Shown here: in pieces, positions 44,807-52,664 of the stretch
Position numbering within the stretch: position 1 is the stretch's first letter
Layout of the letters: every line of letters starts with the position of its first letter
NCBI RefSeq assembly: GCF_016863335.1
Contig: NZ_BOOR01000043.1
Span: forward strand, 62,001 to 126,000
Direction of reading: 5' to 3'
From: Planotetraspora thailandica
GTDB lineage: Bacteria; Actinomycetota; Actinomycetes; Streptosporangiales; Streptosporangiaceae
Length of the DNA stretch: 64,000 nt
Position numbers and translations under genes: made by a program
Notes under the pieces: generated by a model
The model's database searches: none
Seen by the model: only the letters and a program-made list of their open reading frames with translations
Told to the model about the DNA's origin: nothing

Positions 44807-46852
44807 TTGGACGTCCTCGAGGGCCTTGATCCCGAACAGCGTGAAGTGGCGCAGGCGGTGCGCGGCCCCGTGTGCGTGCTCGCCGGTGCGGGCACGGGCA
44901 AGACGCGGGCCATCACGCACCGCATCGCCTACGCCGTGCAGAGCGGGATCGTCGAGCCGCAGGGCGTGCTCGCGGTGACCTTCACCACTCGGGCCGCGGC
45001 GGAGCTCAGGCAGCGTCTGCGCCTCCTCGGCGCCCCCGGCGTGCAGGCCCGCACCTTCCACGCGGCGGCGCTGCGCCAGCTCAGCTACTTCTGGCCCCGC
45101 GTCATCGGCGGCGAACCGCCCCAGGTGATCGAGTCGAAGCTGCCGCTGCTGATCGAGGCGTGCCGCCGCATGCGGAGGAACCCCGACCGAGGCGAGCTGA
45201 GGGACGTCGCGAGCGAGATCGAGTGGGCGAAGGTCACGCAGATCGCCCCCGAGGACTATCCGGGAGCGGCCGTGAAGGCCCGCCGTACGCCGCCGATCGC
45301 CCCCGAGGAGGTCGCCCGGCTGTACGAGGGCTACGAGACCCTGCGCCGCGAGCGCAACCTGATCGACTTCGAGACCATCCTCGAGCTGACGGCGGCGGTG
45401 ATGGCGGAGCACCGCGAGGTCGCCGGGCAGATCCGCCAGCAGTACCGCTACTTCGTCGTGGACGAGTTCCAGGACGTCAACCCGTTGCAGAAGCTGCTGC
45501 TCGACACCTGGCTCGGCGGGCGCGACGACCTGTGCGTCGTCGGCGACCCCAACCAGACGATCTACTCCTTCACCGGGGCGACCCCGCACTACCTGACCAA
45601 CTTCGCCGTCGAGCACCCGTCGGCCACCGTGATCAGGCTGGTCCGCGACTACCGATCGACCCCGCAGGTGGTCTCGCTGGCCAACCGGGTCATCTCCCGG
45701 TCGGTCCACCGGCTCGAACTGGTCGCGCAGCGGCCCGACGGGCCCGAGCCCGTCTTCACCGAATACGACGACGAGCCCGCCGAGGCGCTCGGAGTCGCCC
45801 TGACGATCAAGAAGCTCATGGCCGACGGCGTGCCCACCCGCCAGATCGCGGTGCTGTTCCGGATCAACGCCCAGTCGGAGGCGTACGAGCAGGCGTTCAC
45901 CGAGGCGGGCGTGCCGTACCTGCTGCGCGGCGCGGAGCGGTTCTTCGAGCGTCCCGAGGTGCGGCAGGCCGTCGTCCTGCTGCGCGGGGCGGCGCGGTCG
46001 GGAGGCGACGAGGAGCCGCTGGCCCCCGGAGTGCACGCCATCCTGTCCGGTATCGGGCTGACCGCCGAACCGCCCGGCGGCGGTAAGGCCAGGGAGAAGT
46101 GGGAGTCGCTCAAGGCACTCGCCGATCTGGCGGAGGACATGGGCGCCGAAGGCGCCGACCTGACCGCCTTCGTCGCCGAGCTGGAGAGAAGGGCGCTGGA
46201 GCAGCACGCCCCGCCCGTCGAGGGGGTGACGCTCGCCTCTCTGCACGCCGCCAAGGGCCTGGAATGGGACGCGGTCTTCCTCGTCGGCCTCACCGAGGGC
46301 ATGGTGCCGATCATCTACGCCGAGACGCCGGAGCAGGTGGAGGAGGAACGCCGCCTGCTCTACGTCGGGATCACCCGGGCCCGCGAGCACCTGCACCTGT
46401 CCTGGGCGCTGGCCCGCTCGCCCGGAGGCCGCCGCTCCCGCAGGCCGTCCCGCTTCCTCGACGGGCTCTCGCCGCGCACCACGGGCGCACCCCGGGTGGA
46501 ACGCCCGGCAGGCGGCAAGAAGGCGGCCGCCCCCCTGCACTGCCGCATCTGCGGCAAGACCCTGACCGTCGCCGCCGAGCAGAAACTGGGCCGCTGCGCG
46601 ACCTGTCCGGCCGACTACGACGAGGCCCTGCTGGACAGCCTCAAGGCCTGGCGGACGGCGGCGGCAAAGGAGGCGAAGGTGCCCGCCTACGTCGTGTTCA
46701 CCGACGTGACGCTCCAGGCGATCGCCGAGCGGGTTCCGACGTCGGAGGAAGACCTGCTCACCATCGCCGGGATCGGGCGCGTCAAACTCGAGCGGTACGG
46801 CCAAGCGGTTCTGGACCTCTGCCGTGCCACCACTAGTGTCACCGACGAGTAA
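44807..46852 (+). CDS. uvrD2: UvrD2 ATP-dependent DNA helicase
   Basis: About 681 residues. SF1 motifs are AGAGTGKT, VTFTTRAAAEL, VDEFQDVN, GDPNQTIYSFTGA and YVGITRAREHLHLSW. After the motor comes a tetracysteine (CRICGK...CATC) and a C-terminal HRDC domain, the defining UvrD2 layout. It unwinds 3'-tailed DNA in repair and is essential in mycobacteria. The TTG at 44807 has GGGAG five bases upstream; another TTG lies 12 bp earlier. It heads the uvrD2-tesB-whiB7 side of the conserved gene order. Confidence 0.95.
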   Translation: MDVLEGLDPEQREVAQAVRGPVCVLAGAGTGKTRAITHRIAYAVQSGIVEPQGVLAVTFTTRAAAELRQRLRLLGAPGVQARTFHAAALRQLSYFWPRVIGGEPPQVIESKLPLLIEACRRMRRNPDRGELRDVASEIEWAKVTQIAPEDYPGAAVKARRTPPIAPEEVARLYEGYETLRRERNLIDFETILELTAAVMAEHREVAGQIRQQYRYFVVDEFQDVNPLQKLLLDTWLGGRDDLCVVGDPNQTIYSFTGATPHYLTNFAVEHPSATVIRLVRDYRSTPQVVSLANRVISRSVHRLELVAQRPDGPEPVFTEYDDEPAEALGVALTIKKLMADGVPTRQIAVLFRINAQSEAYEQAFTEAGVPYLLRGAERFFERPEVRQAVVLLRGAARSGGDEEPLAPGVHAILSGIGLTAEPPGGGKAREKWESLKALADLAEDMGAEGADLTAFVAELERRALEQHAPPVEGVTLASLHAAKGLEWDAVFLVGLTEGMVPIIYAETPEQVEEERRLLYVGITRAREHLHLSWALARSPGGRRSRRPSRFLDGLSPRTTGAPRVERPAGGKKAAAPLHCRICGKTLTVAAEQKLGRCATCPADYDEALLDSLKAWRTAAAKEAKVPAYVVFTDVTLQAIAERVPTSEEDLLTIAGIGRVKLERYGQAVLDLCRATTSVTDE

Positions 46853-46879
46853 TGATTTCCCCCATGTGATGGAGGCCCC

Positions 46880-47764
46880 GTGAACTCGGCGCTCAAGGAG
46901 GTGCTGGATCTGCTCGACCTGGAGCAGATCGAGCTGGACATTTTCCGGGGCCGCAGCCCCGAGGAGCGCATTCAGCGGGTCTTCGGCGGTCAGGTGGCCG
47001 CCCAGGCGCTCGTCGCGGCCGGCCGTACGGTGGCCTCCGACCGCATGGTGCACTCGCTGCACGCCTACTTCATCAGGCCCGGCGACCCCGCGATCCCCAT
47101 CGTCTACAACGTCGAGCGCGTCCGCGACGGCCGGTCGTTCACGACGCGGCGCGTCGTGGCGATCCAGCACGGCAAAGCGATCTTCACGATGTCGGTGTCG
47201 TTCCACATCCACGAGGAAGGGATCTCTCACCAGGCGGTGACCATGCCGCAGGTGCCGCCTCCCGACGAGCTCCCGACCTTCCAGGAGCGCATGCTCACCG
47301 TCGTCGGCGACGAGCCGATGTGGCGCGACTGGCTGTCGCGGCCCCGCCCGGTCGACGCGCGGTACGTCAACGCGCTGACCTGGGAGGCGCAGAAGGACCC
47401 GAGCCTGATCACCGCGAAGAACCAGGTGTGGTTCCGCTACGACGCCGACCTGCCCGACGACCCCCTGCTGCACGTCGTGCTGGCGGCCTACGCCTCCGAC
47501 TTCACGCTGGTCGACACGGTGCTGCTCGCCCACGGCCTGGCCTGGGGCTCGTCTAACGTGCGCGGGGCCTCCCTCGACCACGCCATGTGGTTCCACCGCC
47601 CCTTCCGCGTCGACGACTGGCTCCTGTACGCCCAGGAGTCGCCGTGGTCCGGAGGGGCCCGTGGGCTCGCCCGCGGGGAGATGTTCACGCCCTCAGGAGA
47701 CCTGGCGGTGTCCGTGGTTCAGGAGTGCATGATCCGCGTTAGCGAAGATGTCATGAATCCGTGA
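46880..47764 (+). CDS. tesB: Acyl-CoA thioesterase II (TesB)
   Basis: 294 residues with two hot-dog domains: IQRVFGGQVAAQALVAAGRT and VHSLHAYFIRPGDP in the first, SLDHAMWFHRPFRVDDWLLY and GARGLARGEMF in the second. This is the TesB family, hydrolysing medium- and long-chain acyl-CoA. The catalytic Asp of the second domain is in the SLDHAMWFH segment. A GTG start lies 27 bp after uvrD2, so the two are probably co-transcribed. The whiB7 promoter begins directly after its stop codon. Confidence 0.92.
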   Translation: MNSALKEVLDLLDLEQIELDIFRGRSPEERIQRVFGGQVAAQALVAAGRTVASDRMVHSLHAYFIRPGDPAIPIVYNVERVRDGRSFTTRRVVAIQHGKAIFTMSVSFHIHEEGISHQAVTMPQVPPPDELPTFQERMLTVVGDEPMWRDWLSRPRPVDARYVNALTWEAQKDPSLITAKNQVWFRYDADLPDDPLLHVVLAAYASDFTLVDTVLLAHGLAWGSSNVRGASLDHAMWFHRPFRVDDWLLYAQESPWSGGARGLARGEMFTPSGDLAVSVVQECMIRVSEDVMNP

Positions 47765-47775
47765 AAATCGCAGGT

Positions 47776-47815
47776 AGAAAATAGGTTGCCCGCCCCTGCG
47801 GTTCGCGTTTAGGGT
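47776..47815 (+). promoter_or_regulatory. WhiB7-type autoregulatory promoter
   Basis: TTGCCC (47786-47791) and TAGGGT (47810-47815) are 18 bp apart. An AT-rich patch, AGAAAATA (47776-47783), lies just upstream of the -35. An AT-rich block before the -35 is the known recognition feature of WhiB7/WblC with its AT-hook, which suggests autoregulation. Transcription should begin near 47822. Confidence 0.65.
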
Positions 47816-47839
47816 CATGACTGATCTCATCAGTCATGA
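47815..47839 (+). promoter_or_regulatory. Dyad at the transcription start of the whiB7 leader
   Basis: TCATGACTGAT (47815-47825) and ATCAGTCATGA (47829-47839) are perfect 11-bp inverted arms with a CTC centre. The dyad spans the predicted start site, so it is either an operator or a 5'-end RNA hairpin. Confidence 0.65.
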
Positions 47840-47902
47840 GGTCGTCGCTCCAGCGGCTGGACGGTCCGTCCGGTTGATCGTATGAGAACGGAGGTGAGTC
47901 AC

Positions 47903-48196
47903 GTGGAGAACATCGTCGTCTTCTTTGGCGTCGCGTGGCTCGCTTGCGCGTTCCTGGCCGCCGCTGTCGTGCAGTCGAAACTGACGGGCGAATCGGCTCT
48001 CCCTGCCCTGGCTTCGGGAGTCGAGAAGCCTGGCACGTCAGCCCGCGGCACGCTCGCCGCCCTCGCCAGCCTCGGCGCCTCCGCCTATGGCCGTATCCGC
48101 GTGGATCGGCCGATGGGCAATGACCAGCAGACCGACCACACCCCTGGTGGTGTGCGGGGTCCGCGATATGCCTGGAGAGAACCGGTCACAACCTGA
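47903..48196 (+). CDS. Leader ORF upstream of whiB7 (97 aa, one TM segment)
   Basis: 97 residues from the GTG at 47903, preceded by the near-perfect ribosome site GGAGGTGA. The N-terminus is hydrophobic (VVFFGVAWLACAFLAAAVV); the remainder is polar with no domain. Its final codons and stop (TGA at 48194-48196) lie inside hairpins that compete with the terminator at 48214-48251. This fits the regulatory upstream ORF known for whiB7/wblC in other actinobacteria, where ribosome stalling by antibiotics allows read-through. At 97 codons it is longer than I would expect for a leader peptide, so it may also make a functional membrane peptide. Confidence 0.65.
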   Translation: MENIVVFFGVAWLACAFLAAAVVQSKLTGESALPALASGVEKPGTSARGTLAALASLGASAYGRIRVDRPMGNDQQTDHTPGGVRGPRYAWREPVTT

Positions 48197-48225
48197 CCGG
48201 TCTCCACTCTCCAGGCCGCGGATCC
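48157..48225 (+). promoter_or_regulatory. Antiterminator pairing in whiB7 leader
   Basis: GGGTCCGCGATATGCCTGG (48157-48175) can pair with CCAGGCCGCGGATCC (48211-48225) with only the ATAT bulged and one G-U pair. The second segment is the 5' arm of the terminator, so the two structures exclude each other. A smaller hairpin, ACCGGTC/GACCGGT (48181-48201), carries the leader ORF stop codon. Confidence 0.65.
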
Positions 48226-48251
48226 GCACAGGATCCGCGGCCTTCTTGTTT
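48214..48251 (+). terminator. Rho-independent attenuator before whiB7
   Basis: GGCCGCGGATCC (48214-48225) and GGATCCGCGGCC (48231-48242) form a perfect 12-bp stem with a 5-nt loop, followed by TTCTTGTTT. It lies 69 bp before the whiB7 ATG and would end transcripts unless the antiterminator forms. Confidence 0.85.
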
Positions 48252-48319
48252 GTCCGGCCACGTTTCCGCCCGCCACGAGGACCAACCCAGACCGAACCAA
48301 TCCAAAGAAGGTGACGCAG

Positions 48320-48583
48320 ATGGCGGCCCCGGTCATGGACCTGATCGAAGCCGAAATCCCCTGCCGTACCGAGCCCGACCTGTGGTTCGCCGAGTCTCCC
48401 GACGACGTCGAGTTCGCCAAGGCGCTCTGCGGAGGCTGCCCGATCCAGAAGGCCTGCCTGGCCCGCGCGCTGGAGCGCGAGGAGCCGTGGGGCGTCTGGG
48501 GCGGCGAGCTCATCCTGCGGGGGGTCGTCGTTCCCCGCAAGCGCCCCCGGGGACGTCCCCGGAAGTCCCCCGTCGCCGCCTGA
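48320..48583 (+). CDS. whiB7: WhiB7/WblC transcriptional activator
   Basis: 87 residues. Four cysteines bind the Fe-S cluster: one in IPCRTEP, then CGGCPIQKAC. The GVWGGE turn contacts sigma-A, and a C-terminal AT-hook (PRKRPRGRPRKSP) identifies the WhiB7/WblC subtype. It activates intrinsic resistance genes against ribosome-targeting antibiotics. The ATG at 48320 is chosen because AAGGTGA lies five bases upstream; a GTG at 48311 would overlap that site. Expression is probably controlled by the leader attenuator and by autoactivation. Confidence 0.95.
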   Translation: MAAPVMDLIEAEIPCRTEPDLWFAESPDDVEFAKALCGGCPIQKACLARALEREEPWGVWGGELILRGVVVPRKRPRGRPRKSPVAA

Positions 48584-48632
48584 GCACGGCAAGAACCACA
48601 TTCAACGCAGAACATCGAAAGGAACCACCGGA

Positions 48633-48815
48633 ATGAACATCTCTCCGAGCGCCCTGTCGTGTCTCACCCAAGAACTGGTTCACGAGCGAATACGAACCCT
48701 CCACGCGGAAGCGGAGGAGGAGCGGCTCGCCAGCCGGATCAACAGCGTACGTAAGGCGCAGCGGCGGATGGAGCGTGCTTCCCGCCGGCTCAGCGAAGCG
48801 CTGTCGCGCGTGTGA
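48633..48815 (+). CDS. Small basic helical protein downstream of whiB7
   Basis: 60 residues: LTQELVHERIRTLHAEAEEE followed by an Arg-rich helix (RKAQRRMERASRRLSEAL). AAAGGA precedes the ATG. I have seen similar short proteins in actinomycetes but know no function. It is 49 bp after whiB7 with a terminator beyond, so it is probably co-transcribed and co-induced with it. Confidence 0.65.
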   Translation: MNISPSALSCLTQELVHERIRTLHAEAEEERLASRINSVRKAQRRMERASRRLSEALSRV

Positions 48816-48854
48816 GGCAGACGCACTGTCGTGCGTGTGAGAACGACACATGAG

Positions 48855-48880
48855 GGCCCTCGCCCGACCGGGCGGGGGCC
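48855..48880. terminator. Terminator after whiB7 operon
   Basis: GGCCC/GGGCC and CGCCCG/CGGGCG make a 12-bp stem with one T-G pair and a 2-nt gap, followed by TTCG. Confidence 0.75.
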
Positions 48881-48905
48881 TTCGCCCTGTTTCCGCGCGC
48901 CCTGA

Positions 48906-48952
48906 TTAAGGGCGGCCTGTTTCCGCTGGTTAAGGGCGGCCTGTTTGCGTAT
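48906..48952. repeat. 24-bp tandem repeat
   Basis: Two near-identical units of TTAAGGGCGGCCTGTTT plus seven further bases (48906-48929 and 48930-48952), with a partial CCTGTTTCCGC copy just before. It lies between the whiB7 operon terminator and the convergent ABC1 kinase gene. Confidence 0.75.
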
Positions 48953-48966
48953 TTAACGGCGGCGGG

Positions 48967-50307
48967 TCAGGCGACGGTGCGGGCGGGGCCCTGGTCGGGG
49001 TCCTCGTCGGCGAAACCGGGCACCCAGCGGATCACCTCGTCGCGAAAGCGGGCGGTGGTACCGAGCTGGCACAACACGCCGATCCCCGCGGCGTGCACCC
49101 GGTGGATCAACACGTAGGAGGGCGGGAGGTTGAGCTGGCGCACGACGTTGTTCGGGCGCAGGTCGGTGACCGCCAGCGCCTGATGCCTCAGCCACTCCCG
49201 TGTGAAGGTGAACTCCTCGACCTGGGTGGGTTCGATGTAGGGGGCGAGGAACGCACGGAGCGCGTCGGTGTCCACCTCGATGTGCGGCCGGATGAAGCCC
49301 TCCTCGCGCAGGCCGCGCACGACCGAGTCCATGTCGCCCTGGTTGAAGATGCGCGTCAGGGCGCCGAACGCGGCGGGATAGCCGTCGGGCAGCCGGTTGA
49401 CGGCTCCGAAGTCGAGCACGCCCAGGCGCCCGTCCTCCATCACCCGGAAGTTGCCGGGGTGCGGATCGGCGTGCAGGAGCCCCACACGCGCGGGGGAACA
49501 GAACAGGAACCTGACCAGTTGCAGGCCGGCCCGGTCGCGATCCTCCTGCGAACCCGCAGAGATGATCTTGGACAGGGGTGTGCCGGTCATCCATTCGGTG
49601 ACCAGGATCTGCTCGTTGGCCGCGACCACGTCGGGCACGACGAAATCCGGATCGTCCCTGAACTCCTCGGCGAACGCGTGCTGGGCCTCGGCCTCTTTGA
49701 GGTAGTCGAGTTCCTCGGCCACCCGCTCCTTGAGCTCGTTGAGCAGCGGCTTGATGTCCAGGCCCGGCAGCAGCGCGCCGAAGAGCTTGGCGAGCCGGGA
49801 CAGCTGCGTGAAGTCGGACAGCAGCGCCTTCCCCGCCCCCGGATACTGGACCTTCACGGCGACCGTGCGCCCGTCGTGCCACACGGCCCGATGCACCTGG
49901 CCGATCGACGCGGCGGCCGTGGGCTCGTCGTCGAACTCCAGGAAGTTCTCCCGCCAGTCGTCGCCGAGTTGCTCGGTGAGCACACGATGCACGGTCGCGG
50001 CGGGCAGTGGAGGCGCGGCGTCCTGCAATCTGGTCAGGGTCGCCCGGTACGGCTCGGTCAGCTCCGGCGGCAGGGCCGCCTCGAAGATCGACAGGGCCTG
50101 GCCGAGTTTCATCGCCCCACCCTTGAGCTCGCCGAGCACCTTGAAGATCTGGTCGGCCGTGCGCTGCTGTATCTCCCGGGCGACGATCTCTGCGGAGGCT
50201 CCGCCGAGCCGTCTGCCCAGTCCTATGGCGGTCCGTCCGGCGAACCCGAGCGGGAGTGCGGCCAGCTTGGCCGAACGGGTCACAGCACGGTGGGGAAGGT
50301 CGCTCAC
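48967..50307 (-). CDS. ABC1/ADCK (UbiB-like) atypical kinase
   Basis: 446 residues from the GTG at 50307, which overlaps the upstream ThiF gene stop as GTGA. The KxGQ motif is in ELKGGAMKLGQALS; the Ala-rich loop is TAAASIGQVHRA; VAVKVQYPG gives the catalytic Lys; HADPHPGNF and GVLDFGAV give the catalytic loop and metal-binding DFG. The family acts in quinone or isoprenoid lipid metabolism. It corresponds to Rv3197 next to whiB7 in mycobacteria. Confidence 0.92.
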   Translation of the reverse strand: MSDLPHRAVTRSAKLAALPLGFAGRTAIGLGRRLGGASAEIVAREIQQRTADQIFKVLGELKGGAMKLGQALSIFEAALPPELTEPYRATLTRLQDAAPPLPAATVHRVLTEQLGDDWRENFLEFDDEPTAAASIGQVHRAVWHDGRTVAVKVQYPGAGKALLSDFTQLSRLAKLFGALLPGLDIKPLLNELKERVAEELDYLKEAEAQHAFAEEFRDDPDFVVPDVVAANEQILVTEWMTGTPLSKIISAGSQEDRDRAGLQLVRFLFCSPARVGLLHADPHPGNFRVMEDGRLGVLDFGAVNRLPDGYPAAFGALTRIFNQGDMDSVVRGLREEGFIRPHIEVDTDALRAFLAPYIEPTQVEEFTFTREWLRHQALAVTDLRPNNVVRQLNLPPSYVLIHRVHAAGIGVLCQLGTTARFRDEVIRWVPGFADEDPDQGPARTVA

Positions 50308-51377
50308 GCGACCATTGTTAGCGAATTTGGGTCGTTTCGACCACATTGACATTCAGAATGACGTTCCCAGACCCGCCGGCGCAGATGCCCTCCAGGCAGG
50401 ATGTCGAGCACGCCCTCCTGCACGTCAGCCCCTTCCAGATAGGCGATCGCGTGCGCCGCCGCCTGCGCCGCGACCAGTGACGACGCGACGGTGTCGCAGG
50501 CGATTTCTCCCACCGGATAACCGCCGAGCCGTGCCATGAGGGCCGGCCACGAGGGGTCGCGGTCGCGCCGCCGCAGATCAAGGCAGCGCAGGCAGGCCGT
50601 CACGCCGGGGATCACCAATGGCCCCACCGCCCCGCACCCCTCGAAGGCCGTGGCGAGAAGATGCGGGATCTCCTCCTCGCCGAGTTCGCGCACGAGCACC
50701 GGATCGAGCGGGCCCACGGGCGCCAGCACGACGAGATCGGGACGTGCACCGTGATCGCTCAGGCGCGAGGCGGCCCGGCCCGGCCAGGCGTTGACGCTGG
50801 GCGCGATCTCGCGTGCCGCTGCGACCGCCCCCTCGTCGCGGGCCTGCCCGACATGGCACCAGCCGAGCCCGCCGGGCACCACGTCCTCGTGCCGTGCCGT
50901 ACCGGAATCGACGACGCACAGGTGGCCGACGCCCGCGGCGGCGAGCAGGACGGCGACCTGCGCGCCCACCCGGCCCGCGCCGTATACGCGGACGTGGGCG
51001 GACCCGCGCCGCCGCATGACCGCCATTCCGCCGTCTCCCACCCCGGCCGCCCCTAGCGAGACGACCTCCATGTCGGGGCGCAGCCGCTCCCGCTCGGCCC
51101 GGGTCAGGTGCGCGATCGGCCGCGGCCGTACGGCTGCGTCGTCGAGCACGCCGCGTTCCACCAGCAGGGAGATCACCTCGCGGGCCGACGCCTCGTCGAG
51201 ATCGCTCTCGGCGAGCGCCTGCCGCAGCGTGCGGGTGCCGTCGAGGCTGTCGATCAGTCGCCGCACTGCGGGCTCCACACCGGACAGCAGGATCGCCCGC
51301 TGCGGGTGCACACCGAGCTGAACGGTGCCGCGGTCACGGTCGACGCGGCGCAGGCCGGGTTTGAGGCGAGGTCTCAT
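50304..51377 (-). CDS. ThiF-like protein with N-terminal RRE-like domain
   Basis: 357 residues. The N-terminal 90 residues look like a winged-helix leader-peptide-binding (RRE/PqqD-like) domain: LGVHPQRAILLSGVEPAVRR then LIDSLDGTRTLRQAL. A Rossmann ThiF-like domain follows with the loop VYGAGRVGAQVAVLLAAAGV and the Asp in CVVDSGTA. Zinc-type Cys are in CLRCLDLRRRD and CQCG. This layout is called a TOMM cyclodehydratase partner in genome annotations, but no YcaO, precursor or dehydrogenase gene is nearby. It is coupled to the ABC1 kinase by GTGA. Confidence 0.75.
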   Translation of the reverse strand: MRPRLKPGLRRVDRDRGTVQLGVHPQRAILLSGVEPAVRRLIDSLDGTRTLRQALAESDLDEASAREVISLLVERGVLDDAAVRPRPIAHLTRAERERLRPDMEVVSLGAAGVGDGGMAVMRRRGSAHVRVYGAGRVGAQVAVLLAAAGVGHLCVVDSGTARHEDVVPGGLGWCHVGQARDEGAVAAAREIAPSVNAWPGRAASRLSDHGARPDLVVLAPVGPLDPVLVRELGEEEIPHLLATAFEGCGAVGPLVIPGVTACLRCLDLRRRDRDPSWPALMARLGGYPVGEIACDTVASSLVAAQAAAHAIAYLEGADVQEGVLDILPGGHLRRRVWERHSECQCGRNDPNSLTMVA

Positions 51378-51576
51378 ATTCGCCAGACCTTGCCATATGC
51401 CTCCCCGGGTGAGGCCGGAAACTTCGCGCTTGTGGATAATTACCGGGGTGATTGTGGCTGGTGAACTCCGAGGGGGTCGTAGTTTTCACGCTCGCAAGGT
51501 CACGTTCGCTCGATTGACCAGGGAGAACGTAACTCCCCCCCTGTGGAAATCCGCGCGTGTCGGCTACCTTTCATAT

Positions 51577-52092
51577 GTGCCCCCCGAGACAGTCGAGGTT
51601 CGTCGGAGCACACGTCGGCGGCGAACCGTTTCCGCATATCGCGATGGCGACAAGACCATCGTGCTGCTTCCGGCAGGTCTGAGCACGACCGACGAGGAGC
51701 AATGGGTACGCCGCATGCTCGAGAGGCTGAACGCCAAAGAGCAGCGGCGGCGGCCGAGCGACGATGATCTGCTCGGCCGAGCCACGGAGCTGGCCACCCG
51801 CCACCTGGACGGCAAAGCCATGCCGACCAGCGTCAGGTGGGTCGAGAATCAGCGCCACCGGTGGGGATCATGCACGCCCGATCACGGGACGATCCGGTTG
51901 TCGACCCGGCTGCGGGGGATGCCCGCCTGGGTCGTCGACTACGTGATCATGCATGAGCTCGTGCACCTGCTCGTCCCCAGCCACGGGCCGCGCTTCTGGG
52001 AGCTGGTCGAGCGCTATCCTCGGGCGGAACGCGCCAGAGGGTTCCTTGAAGGGTTCTCCATGGGGTCCAGCGGAGCCTCGGAAGAGTGGTGA
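51577..52092 (+). CDS. YgjP/SprT-like M48-type metallopeptidase
   Basis: 171 residues. The zinc site is MHELVHLL with a third His in SHGPRFWELV; the family segment HRWGSCTPDHGTIRLSTRLR precedes it. This is the YgjP (DUF45) family. The GTG at 51577 follows TACCTT by six bases and no ribosome site is visible, so a leaderless mRNA is likely. The next gene overlaps it by 4 nt. It is divergent from the ThiF-like gene, with about 200 bp between. Confidence 0.88.
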   Translation: MPPETVEVRRSTRRRRTVSAYRDGDKTIVLLPAGLSTTDEEQWVRRMLERLNAKEQRRRPSDDDLLGRATELATRHLDGKAMPTSVRWVENQRHRWGSCTPDHGTIRLSTRLRGMPAWVVDYVIMHELVHLLVPSHGPRFWELVERYPRAERARGFLEGFSMGSSGASEEW

Positions 52093-52664
52093 CCCGCATC
52101 GCCGCCGTCCTGGTCACGCCTGGGATGGCGGACGCGACCCCGCCGGGCGTCGACCCGGAGGAGTTCCTGCTCGCCATGGCCGAGGACACCTACGAGATGG
52201 TCGCCGGGCTGGAACTGGTCGAACCGGTGATCGTCTCGGCCGGTGTGCCCGGCCTCGAGGCCATCGCGTGGCCCGGCACGCCCGTGCTGGCCGTCGCGTC
52301 TCCGGCGGAGGCGTTCGCGGCCCTGCCGTACGGGTCGGAGGCCGTGGTGATCAGCGGCGACGCGCCCGACCTGCCGCCGCTCCTGGTGGGCAAGCTCTTC
52401 CGGGAGCTCGGGCGGGCGCCGATCTCCGTGTGCCCGGCCGAGGGCGGGGGAGCGGTCGCCGTGGCCGCCCGCCTGCCGCTGGCCGAATGGGCGACACCCG
52501 ATTTCGACGAGCCCGACGTGGTCGGCATGCTGCGCCGTCAGGCCCCCGGGCGCCGCATGGTCGCCACCGGCCCTGGCTGGCACCGCCTGAGAAAGCCCGC
52601 CGACATCTCCAGGCTCGACCCCGGCCTCGAAGGCTGGGACAACACCCGCGCCCTGCTCAGCTGA
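52089..52664 (+). CDS. Conserved hypothetical protein (DUF2064/GT-A-like)
   Basis: 191 residues. LVEPVIVSAGVPGLEAIAWP and VVISGDAPDLPPLLVGKLFR recall the GDxPDLP motif of DUF2064 and nucleotidyltransferase-like GT-A folds, but a full nucleotide-binding site is not clear. Its GTG overlaps the YgjP gene stop (GTGA), so the two are coupled. Its own stop codon lies in TGATCA, which also contains the stop of the next, convergent gene. Confidence 0.6.
   Translation: MTRIAAVLVTPGMADATPPGVDPEEFLLAMAEDTYEMVAGLELVEPVIVSAGVPGLEAIAWPGTPVLAVASPAEAFAALPYGSEAVVISGDAPDLPPLLVGKLFRELGRAPISVCPAEGGGAVAVAARLPLAEWATPDFDEPDVVGMLRRQAPGRRMVATGPGWHRLRKPADISRLDPGLEGWDNTRALLS

Noticed and set aside
50304-51377. Thiazole/oxazole-modified peptide biosynthetic cluster
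   Set aside because: Only the ThiF-like protein is present. There is no YcaO, dehydrogenase or precursor peptide gene within 10 kb on either side.
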